A stretch of DNA of 64,000 nt from Lates calcarifer (GCF_001640805.2 NC_066850.1:17047036-17111035); one strand, 5' to 3'; numbered from the stretch's first letter, positions 23,791 to 42,260 are shown. The notes: generated by a model from the letters alone, not told the origin. Numbers and translations are program-made.

Positions 23791-26234
23791 ATCAGTGTTT
23801 AAACGGATGTCTGCACAGAGCCGTGCATACACCCTCTGATGATGAACTTTACATAACTCTGACCTGAGCTGACCCTTCCATACTCCCTGATGCAGAAAGT
23901 ATACAGCTAGCTTCATACTCCTATTTCAGGAGAAGAAAGACTTTTCTGAAAATCGTTAGAGTGCATTGATGCTGCCAAGTCACATGACAGATGTGTGTGT
24001 GGCGACATGCTTGTTGTCTCAGATGATGGAGTAGCTGCTAAATCTGTTTTGGTAGAAAAACAGCTTTTTCTGTATCTGATTGTGCCATGATGAGTAGATA
24101 TCTGCATACTCCTATGCTAACTTTTCCAGCTCTTCCCGAAGCACAGTGATATCTTTGGCTGGCCTCTTCTTCTCTACTCTCGTCTCTGGGGAGCACTCGA
24201 CCTCTGTCCTCCGCCCCCTTGCTTCCTCCCCAAGCTCCTCTCCCCACCGATGACAATTTTTTAACTTTCGCGTATTTCAGATATTTCCACAGAAAGAAGG
24301 ATGGAGGGGACGAGTAGGAGGAGGCATGATGACCAGCCATGTCAGTGCTGATGAGTGGAAGCCTCAGATCAGTGACAGCTGAGAACAACCTTGGCTGAGC
24401 AGAGTGATAAGTTAAAGTGCAGAATATAATTGGTGCAGATGCAGAGGAGGGAATATCTCAGTTCCAGGAAGCATGGAATCTGGCTTTTAACAATTACAAA
24501 AAGAAAACAGTGGATTAATGACCCTTGGCTGGGGCTTGCTGTCACAGACAACAAACAGACAACTCTCCTCGTGGTTTCCTTTTAATACCATGGCTTACCT
24601 GCTGTTTTTGATTACATGTTTTACCTTAATTCATTATAATCAAACATCACACAGTCACAGAAATAAAAATAGTTTAGTAATAAATTCCTATCATAATACA
24701 GAGTATCTCCCTGGCTTCTGACAGTGTTGTGAGCCAAAGAACCAATCCCACTGAAAAGCAGAGGAGGCTGTACTTGAGCACCAATAGTAAATTAGCTGAC
24801 TCTGATTGCATTCAGCACAGGGGAAGAACAGAAACAGAGTTTTTGTCATTGCTGAAGCGCAAACCATATAATAAAAAATGTCATTGAGCAAATAAGGGCT
24901 GTGGGTAAGCTAAGCTAACAAGGAAGGCAACGTTACCAAACTCTGCTCTGTGAAACATAGTAAAACCCACCTGTCAAGCAGAAATAGAGCAGCTTTGTGC
25001 CTTTCAACTCTGAGGTCTCACCAACATGGCCGAACCAGCCATCAGGACTTCTCTGACAAATCCCAGTCGGCCAGTGGACCATTAAAAAAATCCATAAAGT
25101 CTTTCAAGTTTTTACTGGCCGCGTCAGTCTCTTTATGAGCCCTTTCGGTGTACCTGTCGGTGTAGGGTCCAGGCCCAGTGGTTAAGTCCAGTGCTGAATT
25201 TCTTTCCCAGTCCAATCTCCACCACTGAAAATTCTCACCGAGTCATTTAACACGGTCATAGTCCTTCTTTTTCAACTCTCGTTCCTCTACCATCTCTTCC
25301 TGTCTGTCGTGTAGCACATTAGCATGCGCCGGAATTACTGTCTTTCTCACTTCCACCGCCGCCTTTTATCCTCTTCCCTCTCCTGTGCACGAGCATGATC
25401 AGGCCAACCCATTTGTTGTTATCCCATTTACAGAGCCAGGGCTGTGTAGGAACGCCAGATTTTTTTTCAGCACACATACAGAATGGATAACAAACAGATC
25501 ATGCAAACATATTCGCTGAATTTGACAAAAAAAAAATGTGTATTAGATTAGAATCGCTAACTCTACCTTTAAGGAAAAGTTTCAACCTGCTCGTGGCAGA
25601 GAATCACCAAAGTCAATAGGCTTCATCCTCTGAACAAAATTTAATAGAAGTCCATTCAATCAAATCTTGGCCAAAGCGTTGGACCAACTTACTGACCGAC
25701 TGACATTGCCATCCCTAGAGCTATGCCACTAGTAAATGAAAAAGAAAGAAAATATAATGTGATGCAATAGGAGCATATGAGGGATGTTAGTTCTGTTGCT
25801 ATTTGTGTCAATGAAATGTCTTACTACAACAAAGAAGGGAAACATTAAAGGATTTTCTCAGTGAACTTGTTACTGTGAGTGATAGTTTCCTTCATGAGAG
25901 CACTATTTCCTGCCAGTTTTGGTTATTTCACATTAGAGATTTCTGTATTTGTATTTACATCTGTATTCTTCTCACTGATTTAATACAGGTGGGGCAATTT
26001 TATAAGGTGTTATATATTATATTATAAGGAGTTATTTAAACAGCTGGCCAGTTGGTCACTGTCAGTCAAATCTGATCAAACCGCATCCACAGTCCTGATG
26101 AAGAAGTTCGGCTGAGATTTGAAGAGCTCTTAAGAATTATGAAAGTGTAGATGTTTTATAACTGATGGTTGCCTATTTAGTCTTGAATATGTAATGTTAT
26201 AGAGAGTCTCTCTGTTCCTCTGTCCCCTGCACAG

Positions 26235-26363
26235 ATGGGATGAACTGCATGAACAAGGACCACGGCTGCGCCCACATCTGCAGAGAGGCTCCAGGCAAAG
26301 GCGGGGTGTCGTGCGAGTGCCGTCCTGGCTTTGAGCTGGCCAAAAACCAGAAAGACTGTACAT
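26235..26363 (+). CDS. scube1: scube1 exon: EGF-like module 4
   Basis: This 129-bp phase 1 exon encodes (D)[11 protein letters not shown] to NQKDCT and then the first base of a Leu codon. It has six cysteines but lacks a DxDEC opening and the hydroxylation consensus, so it is an EGF module without the usual calcium site. The run [13 protein letters not shown] is highly characteristic of SCUBE proteins. The acceptor is ctgcacag before 26235. The donor gtacgt follows at 26364, and joining there to 28690 gives the expected [16 protein letters not shown] microsatellite begins 46 bases after the donor. Confidence 0.95.
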
Positions 26364-26408
26364 GTACGTATCACACCTGACCTCAGTGCCTCCCTACATC
26401 CCCACATT

Positions 26409-26441
<33 letters not shown>

Positions 26442-28689
26442 CAGCAAGTGATAGTACAGCACTTTAGTCTCCGATTTATGTCATGGGCTTGTTTACATTA
26501 AAAGTGAATGTGTTAACAATCCTACATGTAGTCAAGTTCATTTTTTCGTAGCATTTTCTGTCATCTGTTTGGTCAGTTGACTTGTCACTTGATTTTACAA
26601 TTCACATGGCAGAAAGGTATTAACACTTAATTTTATAGACTTGATTTTATTGAGTTACTGTTGCAATGAAGGATCTCAGCTGTTCCTGTGATAAACATCT
26701 GTAAGAGCAATGATGGACAAGTTCCAGAAGGCCTTCAACGATAAAATATGAGGGTGGACATTTAATACCAAAATCAGTTAAGCATTTCAGACCAAGCTGA
26801 AGGTGCTGAAGGATTCAGTAGAGAGAATTCACGTCTCTAAACTCCCCCTTGCCTCTCCGTTTATCACTCTTCATGCCGAGTGCCTGCGGCCATGGAATTT
26901 AGGGCTGCTGTTTTTGAGAAGGGAAAAATAAGCGTTTAGTTACACTTTGTTTGGCAACACATCTTGTTCTCCTCTCAGGCGGTCAGAGTGTAAAGATTGT
27001 GAAAGCCTCTGAAAGGCTCTAATGCATGCACTGCTGTGGTAATATTTCATTAGCAGCAAGGGACCCAGTGCTGTGCCGGCCTGTTGAGCATGGCGGCACA
27101 GGCCGGTAGTAAATGAGTGATGAAAGAGACGGCAGTTATGTCTACATCATACATACACACACACCTTCTCCTCCTCCCCTTCTTATGTCTTCCCTGTTTG
27201 TCTCCATTTTTACCTCTCTCCTTCATTTTCTCTTCGTGTTCTGTCTCCCACATCCTCCTTCACTTTTTGCCTCATCCTCTTCCTCTCTCGCCTTATTTTT
27301 TCCTTCTTAGAGCTACCAACTCAAAGTTCAATTAGGGGACTACGAGGTCTAGAAAAGTTCCCAACACTTTACTGAGTTTATTCATTCTTGCTTTCCCTCT
27401 TCACCTCAACAAATGTGAAGGGAAATTAGGAGGAGGTAAAAATGTCTCTGGTAGTGAGTGTTTGACAAATCAGCCATGTTTATTATGGCAAACTCTTTGT
27501 CAGTTTGTGGTCTATTAAAAAAGTACTACTCAGCAGGCAGTTTCAGGGCCAAGGAACCAAAGTTGAAACCTGGTTTTGTCTGATGGATAAAGGCTTAAGT
27601 TCCTGAGTTCCCAAAAAGCTCCAAGGAAAGTTCCTGCACTTACAATCTCTTCAGTGCAATCTCCTGATTCTCACTTTTGTCTCTCTTTCTGTCTCCCACC
27701 CTCCACCGCTCTTCCACATCTTCAGCATCCCTTATGTTGTTCAAATACTTTTATAATCCCTTTGAATATTTTTATTTCAATATCTTTGTCATTGATCAAG
27801 TACAGTGAGATTAGGTTGTGACTATTGTACTCGATACAATATAGAAAAAATAGAACAAGTAAGATATTATATGTATGAGCCATGCCTGGCAGTTATAGAC
27901 AGTTTGGATGTGTAATGCAGCAACAGAACTAATACAATATGGAGAAGCAGCATTTTACTATGAAACAGTAAAAACATTATGCGCTGTATAAACAGTATGT
28001 AGTTTAAATCATACCAACAGTGCCCAGCTGTAGTAAATAGTACAAACAGCTCAGATGGGCAAAGCAGCTACAAAACTAAAACAGTTTGGAAATGTAGAGC
28101 ACATGAGTCACACCAGACACCAGGGATCTCATCGAGAGTAACATCTATGGCTTAGGCAACAAAAGCACTTTAGTTAAGGTTAGAGAAAGATGTTAGGCTT
28201 GGTTTAATGCAAATAAACACACCGTGTCTGAACCTTCTCTGTATTAAACCAGACCAGGATCTTTCCCTGACCTTCACTAAGTGTTGTGAGAGTCTAAACA
28301 TAAAGAGTTTAATAATGCAGTAGCAAATACAAGTAGAATATTGTACAGTGAGATACTGCTGTTTTCACGATCAACATATTTGTGACTTGCCAAATATATA
28401 CCTTAATCAAAGTGCTTCTGTTGTCTAAACCACAGATGATGCTACTGCTGCTAACAATGTAGCTTAATTAATTCAAAAATACATTACCCCTGAACATAAT
28501 CCAGCAGTTTAATTGCTTAGAAATTTAATTTCTTGGACACAGGGTTCTCTTGTTTTGTGCTACACATGATCAGTGTCCCTCTGTGGTTTCTGTTCTGTAG
28601 CTAAATAATTAGCTAGAAAATATCTTGAGCCTTGTGCACGAACACTATACAACCCAAGAATATAACTTAAATGTGTGTGTTGTCTTCAG
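26364..28689 (+). other. scube1: Intron between EGF4 and EGF5
   Basis: The intron is 2.3 kb, from donor gtacgt to acceptor tgtcttcag. It carries a CA run at 26410-26439 and a pyrimidine-rich patch around 27160-27310. The remainder is AT-rich unique-looking DNA in which I see no gene. Confidence 0.88.
26410..26439. repeat. CA microsatellite after the EGF4 exon
   Basis: About 15 CA units starting 46 bases after the donor; a candidate length-variable splicing context. Confidence 0.95.
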
Positions 28690-28806
28690 TGACGTGTAAC
28701 TATGGAAACGGCGGTTGTCAGCACACATGTGATGACACGGACACAGGGCCAGTGTGTGGCTGCCATCAGAAATACGCCCTGCATTCAGACAGCAAGACCT
28801 GCATCG
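28690..28806 (+). CDS. scube1: scube1 exon: EGF-like module 5
   Basis: This 117-bp phase 1 exon encodes (L)[13 protein letters not shown] to KTCI plus the first base of a Glu codon. It has six cysteines in EGF spacing and lacks the DxDEC calcium signature. [15 protein letters not shown] resembles SCUBE1 more than the SCUBE2 equivalent, from memory. The acceptor is tgtcttcag and the donor is a strong gtaagt at 28807. The closing g can pair with ag from either the spacer exon at 34731 or the EGF6 exon at 40824; both give Glu, so the spacer can be included or skipped cleanly. Confidence 0.95.
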
Positions 28807-31792
28807 GTAAGTGATGATGGCTTATCAGTTAATGCACACACACACATACCCTAAAGCTGTCACAGCTGTTTGCCCCTAACATCTGTTTTATTATAGAAGG
28901 AGGTGAGAAACAGTGCTTTAATAGAATTATCTCCACAGCCAGCTCTGTACTCATTTAGAAATATAATCAATCCACAGTGTCAAAAACATGGATGAGACTC
29001 CAACAGTGTAGTGGTGCTGCTGTTCTGAAATGCTGGTGACAAATATGATGCATGATACCTAATTTATGAAAGATGTTGCCTATATATACTGCATCAAACC
29101 TGAGTTAGTAGTGTGAACACTTCTCTTCTTATGCATGACCCTCCAAAACAACCACTGTGGGGCTTGTTTGTGTCTTGCAAAATAAAAAAAAATTAATATA
29201 TACATGATTAATTAGCACTAAATTCAGTTCTGTACAAGATTAAATCAAATCAATAACTAATTTAGAGCACAAACGTTCAATCCACATGTTTTTGATAGCA
29301 TTATTATTCACAATAGTACAAGGATTTCAAAATTGTACACAAGTTGAACATTCTTCTCTCAGTGTTACCCCTATAATAACTTTGAGGTTCATCCTTTTTC
29401 TCCACGTCTTTTCTAAAAAGTCTTAATCTCTGCCTCCATCGTTTGTAAATCCAGGAGGAGTCACAGTGGTAAAGTCTCAGAGCTGAGGAATGAGCAGTAA
29501 TATGTTTGGCATATTGGAGAAATTTATGTGTTGGCTGGTGGAGAACGAATGACTGACACATCGCCCACTCTGAAAAGCACATTCATCATGTCAAAACTCA
29601 GTTGACTTAGTGAGCCCAGCCAGCAGACAGCTCTCTCTGCCCAAAACGACCATTTGTCCATATGACTGTCAACAAGAAGAGTGCCTCTGCATCCTGGCTT
29701 TCACACAGAGGATACTCATTCTCATCCTGCTATTTCTCTGATCAGTAGGGGATGAATAAGGTGTTCCAGGTAAGTGGAGTTGTCTGTAACTCTGGTTTTC
29801 CCACCTCCTTCCTGCTGATATAAATGTAACAAATAATTTGCAGAGCCAGGAATGAATTTTTATCACTTCTTTGCTTTTGCAGCCAGTCTGCTGCAGCTTG
29901 TCCCAATCACACTGGTTGTAGTTTGAGTATACTGGCCTCAAGGGCCTGTAATCCACTGAACACAGACAGGTATTAAGGTACTGACACACACATTTGTAAT
30001 CTGTAACCTTCATAATTATTGTGCAGAAATGAGTAGTTTGTTCACTGAGATGTAATGTGAGTACTGTATTGGCTTTGATGTTGGACCACCCTGAATATAA
30101 GATACATCACCTGGGACAGCTGTAATTCTTGGCTGTTTGACAGATTTTCTCCTCAGTTCATTTCTGCTGTAACTCCTGAAACTCCTGTAGGGTAACCTGG
30201 GCCAACCAGATACTTATAGTACTGACTTACTCTGAAACACTCACTATGAACCAACATAAAGGCTTAACAACCCGTAATGCAACACTCTCTTCAGAGGACC
30301 TGTTACACTGAGAAAAGTTTTGTCTTATATTCAGGCCAATATGGTATTCACCAATATATTCTTAATTAACTGAAATTACTTTTGTTAAATGAATGGACTT
30401 TAGAGCCGTCAAATGACTTAATTTTATTCTCTAAAATTCTAGCATTCAGTTATTGTAGAAGTAGTAACTGAAAATCCCTCTCGCAATTGAATTTGTTGAT
30501 TCTGATTAATAGGATTTCACAGTCTATTTGTCTTTGCACCTTGACACTGGGTTTTGACTGCTATAGCTGCACACATGTGTAATGCTGTACAAAATAAACA
30601 AAGTGGTCAAGCCATGCACAATCTAACCAGGATGATTGGGCTTATAACAATTTTATGTTGATATATGTGTAGCTATATTAAACATTTTGGTTGTTAAAGA
30701 CAAATTTGTTTCTGTTCTTTTGCTTGAACTAATAATTTTAGGGAATGAATTACTACATTGTGTGCACAACTTCTAACAAAATTCATCTAATAAACACAGG
30801 GCTCTGGTAATAGCAATAGTCAGCTCTGTTGATAACAACCAATGATTTAGCACAATAGTAAATCTAGCTACTCTGGCTTTTCCAAAATGCTAGTGCTACA
30901 GTACATTTAAGGTCATTTCTAAGAGGTGTTCCTACACTGTAACATTGTAACTACCAACAAACATGAACAGAAATACAATGAGTTTATTTGAACTCTGAGG
31001 AAACAGCTCTGCTTCAGTTTGGTTTCATGTAAGATGAGAGTAATGCCCTCTGAATCCAGGTGATACCTAAAAAAGGAAGGCCTCTGTCCTTTTCTAAAAT
31101 AACCGCTGTGTGGTTTGTCAAGAGTGAGGACGGAATCCACATCAGTTACAGAAAACTTCCAAAAATCCTGGCTTTATGGGTATAATGGAGGTTGACATCC
31201 GATAGCCAGCGGTTCCTCAGACTTGGAAAGTTTAGCATAACAAAATGAACTGAGATCAAACCACAGTCTGGACTGATGTCTTATTTAGCTATTTCTTCAA
31301 GTATTCAGAATTTGGTGTTCATGGCAGGTCATTCTTAACAGAAATCCCTGAAGCAGTAATCACTTAAGTTCAGAGCTTGGAATCAGCAATTTGCATTGAC
31401 TGCCAGAATCTCGAACCTGGCAGGACAACAGGTCACCAAATCTCTGTCCAGTTAATGAGCTGCTTGGGAGTCCATGTGACTTCTGTTTACAATTTCTGGC
31501 TCATTTGTAATTGGGCAGTGTAAACCTCAAGGAGCCTAAATCAAGTAAAGTTTTCCATGTGGTCCAAACCTAAGAAAACAGAGTGTGAGTGTGATTTAAC
31601 ACTTTGTTACATGTACCCTGGTCAGATTCTAACCACCTTCCTAACTAGAAGACATATAGTTTTCTCATCCCTGACTTTGACCTGAGAGACAGGTCAGAGT
31701 GATGTCAGTGCTGTAGATGACACACACGGACACACAATTATCTGATGTCATTTGGATGTGCTTCCTGCTGTATTCAAACACTGGAAACACCT

Positions 31793-31874
31793 CCCTCTCT
31801 CCCTCTCTCTCTCTCTCTCTGTCTATCTCTGTCCTCCTTTCTCTCTCTCTCTGTCTCTCTCTCTGTCTCTCACT
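31793..31874. repeat. CT-rich microsatellite
   Basis: Interrupted CT run opening the pyrimidine-rich part of the intron before the spacer exon. Confidence 0.93.
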
Positions 31875-32066
31875 GTTACCTCTCGAGCAGATTGCTGGCC
31901 TGCTTTTCAGCAGCACCAGGTTTTGACTGCCGATAACCCTTTTTTCTTTTCAGCTGCTCTGAAGAAGTGAAACGCACCATCAAGAAAAAGCTGCGAAGAG
32001 GAAACCAAATGAGAGCGAGCAAGAACCCTCCTCTCCCTCTTTTCCTAATGTCGTGTGTCTTTTCTC

Positions 32067-32102
32067 TCTCTCTATCTCTCTCTCTCTCTCTCTCCGTCTC
32101 TC
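32067..32102. repeat. CT microsatellite
   Basis: Mostly CT dinucleotides inside the pyrimidine-rich block. Confidence 0.93.
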
Positions 32103-32226
32103 TTGACGAGAGAAAGGACCCCTGTGTCTGTGATCCAAGACTGCCAACTGCTCTGTGGGCCAACCTTTAATGCCTCCACCCCCCTCTCACCCTTTCTATA
32201 TAGCGCTGCCCCTCTGCCCCCGTTTC

Positions 32227-32263
32227 CTCCCCTCCTCCTCCTCCTCCTCCTCCTCCTCCTCCT
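32227..32263. repeat. CTC triplet repeat
   Basis: About eleven ctc units; intronic. Confidence 0.95.
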
Positions 32264-32380
32264 TCTTTTGCTTTCTGGTGATAGTACCTGATTGCCTGTC
32301 TTGTCTGAGCATCCATGTTAAAACCAAATCAGGTGGAAATAAGGATTAATACTCAGTGCACAAGAGGAAAGAGTGACTCT

Positions 32381-32440
32381 GGGAGTGGGGGTGGGTGGGG
32401 GGATGTCGGGGTTGTGGTGGATGGGTGGGTGGGTTGGGGA
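32381..32440 (+). repeat. G-rich patch with quadruplex pattern
   Basis: At least six runs of three or more G with short loops (gggagtgggggtgggtgggg and onwards) on the transcribed-RNA sense strand. Confidence 0.85.
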
Positions 32441-33194
32441 CTCTGTGGTTAAAAGCAGATATCTCAATTGCAGCCTGATCTTAAATGAAGCTCCCACAAA
32501 AGCAAACCTAACCTCCTCCTCCAGCTCTCTCACTACCTCCTCATCCTCCACCTCATCACGAGCGCCGAACAAAAAGCAGCTCACTGAAAACCAAAAACGC
32601 GCCAGCACCAAAATGACCTCCATGCCTCATCCCCACCCGTCAGTCTCTGCTCCATACATCTTGATAGAGGGGCAGGGACGTGCATTGCTCATCTTTCTTC
32701 ACTCTTATAACACGCCATTCCTACTGCATGTGTCCACTCACGTGTGCCATACTATCCATTCGTCTGCCACTGCCTCCTCCACTAATCTCTCTGTCTTTGT
32801 ACTTGTGTGCTTGCCCCAGCTGCATGGGAGAGCCTGCACTATGTTTGTATGGTTTCCTTTTCCTGTTTTCTTTTTTCTTTCATTTTTCCTGTTTTTTTTT
32901 TTTTTTTTTTTAAATCGAAGAACATTTTTATTGTTATTATTGTTTTTAGCAACTCTGGTCCTCCTATTTCCTTCGAGTGCATTGGTTTTTTTTACCATTC
33001 TCTCCTAGCTGTAGTTGTGTAGAGTGGTTAAACTCTTTCCCCTGTTGTCCTGTGTAGGTCTGGCTCTCTAAAACACCACCCTCTGTGTGGGCCTCCAGCC
33101 ACCTCTTAGTCCCATAGACTCTTTAGGAGTAAGTGGCTGGGACTCCTCTCTTCCCACCTCCTCTCAACCTGTCTTACACATCCACCTCTCTCAT

Positions 33195-33213
33195 ACACAC
33201 ACACACACACACA
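33195..33213. repeat. CA microsatellite
   Basis: About nine CA units within the pyrimidine-rich intron. Confidence 0.93.
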
Positions 33214-34730
33214 TTTTACCTCCCTCTCTGACAGATTTTTTCACACGCTCAAGCAAGCAGACGCTTACAAGCACGCACACTGGTATGCACAGGCTCTCGA
33301 TTCAACAATCCGACACACACACACATTCACCCGTTAGCTGAGCACCAGAAAGCCTCCATTCATCCCTGAGGGTACTTCAGAGAGTCCTCCACTTTGTCCA
33401 TCAAGCGCCTGAGAGGAGAGAGAGAAAATGGTAGAGGGCTAGGGCCGGGGAATGGAAGGGATGTTAATTACCCCAATATCCAACCCCCCCCACCCCACCC
33501 CACCACGCCACTGGAGTGTGTACATCAAAGGCCAGTCCTATTGCCGCCACTGGCGTCCATTCACAGAGAGATGCTCATTCAGGCCCTAATGACTCAAACC
33601 CAGAGAAAGGCCGCTTCCCTCTCCTAGCCCCATCATCAAACCCATCATCCCCAACACCACAGCGCACCCCGTCACCCCCCTCCCTCCCCTCACCCCTCAG
33701 CCCTCCCTGCCCTCCCACCTCCCCTGCCCAGCTTTGGGAATGTGGTTTTTCCAGCGTTGACTGTTAAAGCCAGTTGTGATGTGTTCCATAGACAAACAGG
33801 CAACCAGCGCTGCCCCCAGACTACCTCCTCCTGCTATTTTATTTCTCTGCATGCACCCCCCCCTACGCCCCCCCCTTCAGACCCCATCTCTCAGTGTGTG
33901 CATCCCTCCTTCCCTCATATACCTCTCCCATGATGGGCCTGATTTTGTGTTTTTTGGTCCCTCTCTCTCTCCCGCTCTCTCTCTCTTTTCTTGTTTATCA
34001 TTTTCCTCTCAGTCATCTTTCCATTGCTCTGTTCTCCGGACACTGCTGTCTGACCTCATGTCCTCCTCCTCCCCTGCACCACCTTTTCTTCTATTTCTTG
34101 TCATTATTGTCACCTACTTTTCTTCGCTTCTGCCTCTTTGCCCACATTTAAGGCAGCTTGTCTTGGAAATGTTGGACATGTACCCCCCCCCCCTGTTTTT
34201 CTTGTCTTCCTCCTCCATCCTAATGCGAGGAAATCATTGCTGACAAAGTGTGGCTGTTTGATATGGAAGACAGAAACTCCATCGGCGACAACAGCAATGT
34301 CAACATCAGAACTAAAATCCCCCAAAACGTTCACCCCAACCCTACTCCATCCCCCCAAACCCCACACTTCTCTCTTTTATTTTTATTTTTTTTACTTTTT
34401 TCATATTTAAGCCCTGAACCTTTGACCCTCCCCTTTCCCTACCTACCCACTTGCCTACCAACTGCTTCATTTTGTAAGCTACACACTGATACTGATCATT
34501 TTCATTTATTTTGTTTTATTCTTTTGATTTCTTCTGGGGGATTTATCATTTGTTTGGAGATTAACACTCTAACAGGGATTTTGGCGCTTCTTCATCGCTT
34601 CTTGCTTCTTGGCTTTGTTTTTTTTTTTTTTTTTTTTTGCTCAAACGCCAAGAGGGGCTGAAGGTCTGGTCATTTGGGCTTCTCATTAACCTGCTGCTCA
34701 CTGTTTGTCCCCTTGTCACTTGTGTTTTAG

Positions 34731-34820
34731 AGAAAGATGAGGCTGCAATTGAGAGCTCTGAGTTCAATGCCACGTCAGTAGCTGATGTGGACAAGCGGGT
34801 GAAACGGCGGCTACTTATGG
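34731..34820 (+). CDS. scube1: scube1 exon: 30-residue spacer with basic cleavage-like site (possible cassette)
   Basis: This 90-bp phase 1 exon encodes [12 protein letters not shown], then [18 protein letters not shown]. It has no cysteine, so it separates EGF5 from EGF6. It carries one N-glycosylation sequon (NAT) and a dibasic stretch KRVKRR whose RVKR part fits the furin-type R-x-[KR]-R rule. Family knowledge: SCUBE1 and SCUBE2 have a comparable spacer here, as I recall it. The exon is a multiple of three and both flanking junctions make Glu, so skipping it leaves the frame intact; alternative use is inference. The acceptor is tgtgttttag and the donor is gtaact at 34821. No other function is claimed. 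Confidence 0.88.
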
Positions 34821-40963
<6,143 letters not shown>

Positions 40964-41079
40964 TGAGTATACTTGTGTGTCGCTATAAGGGTCAGTGGTG
41001 CACGGCTCCTGTTCACTGAGCACTCTGTGCGTGCAGAGGAGGCCAGGTCCACCTGAGTCTGCTATGACTGGTATCTGAG

Positions 41080-41270
41080 TGATCCAGAGCCAAACCCGAC
41101 CCCGCCGTCCACTTCACTTCCAACTGCACAGAGCTCTGGTCGCGGTCACTGGCGCTGCTGCCGCTTGTTGTTGTTGATTTTGCCGCCGAGCATTTCTCCA
41201 CTTCCGACAGCCCGCCGGTGACGTCAATGACGGTGGTCCGAGGAGAAGGCCTCTGAAGCGCAGGCCTAAA
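41080..41270. promoter_or_regulatory. CpG-rich patch in intron (unknown role)
   Basis: The patch contains many CpG steps (accccgccgtcc, tggtcgcggtcact, ttgccgccgagc, cgacagcccgccggtgacgt) in an otherwise CpG-poor window. It includes a CRE-like tgacgtca at 41219-41226. It starts about 140 bases after the EGF6 exon. It could be a small CpG island or enhancer, or a GC-rich repeat insert. Confidence 0.35.
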
Positions 41271-42260
41271 CATCCCAAACAGATTATTATAGGGTTTTGG
41301 CTTTCCTCTAAACAAACAGTCTCACTGAATGAGGCTGACCTGTGGGTTCAAGCTGAGTCAAACACTGGGTTTTACAGGCAGCAGTACTTTATTCTCCCTG
41401 GGGCTTGACAAAGCCGCAGTGAGAGGGCTGTGAGTAGGCATTCTGTTTTGGAGTACGGTCACATGTTCACAAGCTCAGTGAGAAATTTTGCTGGAAAGTA
41501 TTTGGAAAGCATGGATTAGTGCTTCTTCTAGATGACAATATTCTTAACAGTAATGCAATGAGGGTGCTGCTTTTGTAACTTTATATGTAGCCAAAGGTAT
41601 ATGATGTTGGCTTGAAGGTGGCCTGGTTACCTGCTATTGAACTGGCATGTTGTGTTGAAGGAACAGTGCCTTTCACAGGAAAGGTATAACACAATGTCTG
41701 CTGAATACCATTGGACCTATGAACCTGATGCAGCTCGGGTAAAAAAAAAAGCTCATTATAGCTCAATTCAATTCTGAATATATAGATATGATGCACACAC
41801 ACGTTTGAAATCAGTGCAGTTTACAGTTTTGGGTATATAAACATATCTGATAAATCTATAAATCTGTTCAGAAATCCTAGAAAAAAGAACTTCATAATCA
41901 TCACATTCGAAATTTTTCAATACACTCAGTACTCTATCCATTCCTACACTATTCCCTATCCTATTTTGAAAAGTATGAAACCTTTAGGACGTAGCCTGAA
42001 AACAACAATATAATGTATGTCATAACTAGCTAAAACATGATGTGACTCTGCTGAAAGCCTGTAAATAAAGGGAGTGGTAACCAAGCAAATACATAAAGGG
42101 GTTAAGTCTAATTTGGAAACTTTCCATGTTTTACATTTCAGTGCAGCAGTACATGCCTTTCTATTCCCTGAAAAAAACATTTTGTATTTAACATTGTTTG
42201 AAATACAAGTTCCTTCAATTTCCTTTATAGATTGTAGTTTATCTGTATTATGGCTTTAAC

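Larger units (their letters stand above)
7083..26234 (+). other. scube1: Intron after EGF3, 19.2 kb, repeat-rich
   Basis: This intron runs from donor gtagga to acceptor ccctgcacag. It contains the teleost interspersed repeat at 7391-7630, repeat pieces at 7684-7785 and 8360-8660, a MITE-like block at 10800-11402, a repeat at 14525-14640, a Tc1-like end at 16407-16510, an inverted-repeat element at 20581-21330, and a LINE-1-type relic at 22470-23790 with a SINE-like insert. Many microsatellites are present. The gaps between them (8.7-10.8, 11.5-14.5, 16.6-20.5 and 23.8-26.2 kb) show no exon, RNA gene or regulatory site that I can support. Confidence 0.85.
28807..34730 (+). other. scube1: Intron between EGF5 and the spacer exon, strongly pyrimidine-rich in its 3' half
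   Basis: The intron is 5.9 kb. From 28807 to about 31700 it is ordinary AT-rich DNA with nothing recognised. From about 31780 to 34720 the + strand is very rich in C and T: CT runs, a CTC triplet run, long T runs and C runs, broken by a G-rich patch at 32381-32440. It ends in a pyrimidine tract and tgtgttttag. The open reading frames here, including one of 211 codons at 32373-33008, follow from low complexity and are not genes. Confidence 0.85.

Noticed and set aside
32373..33008. Longest open frame in the window (211 codons, + strand)
   Set aside because: It lies in pyrimidine-rich low-complexity intron; the translation is Ser/Leu/Pro/Phe-rich with no domain or splice logic.
41013..41315. 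Minus-strand 100-codon frame starting MFRGKPKPYNNLFGMFRP
   Set aside because: GC-rich and superficially protein-like, but no family recognised and no supporting structure; kept only as a CpG-rich patch.
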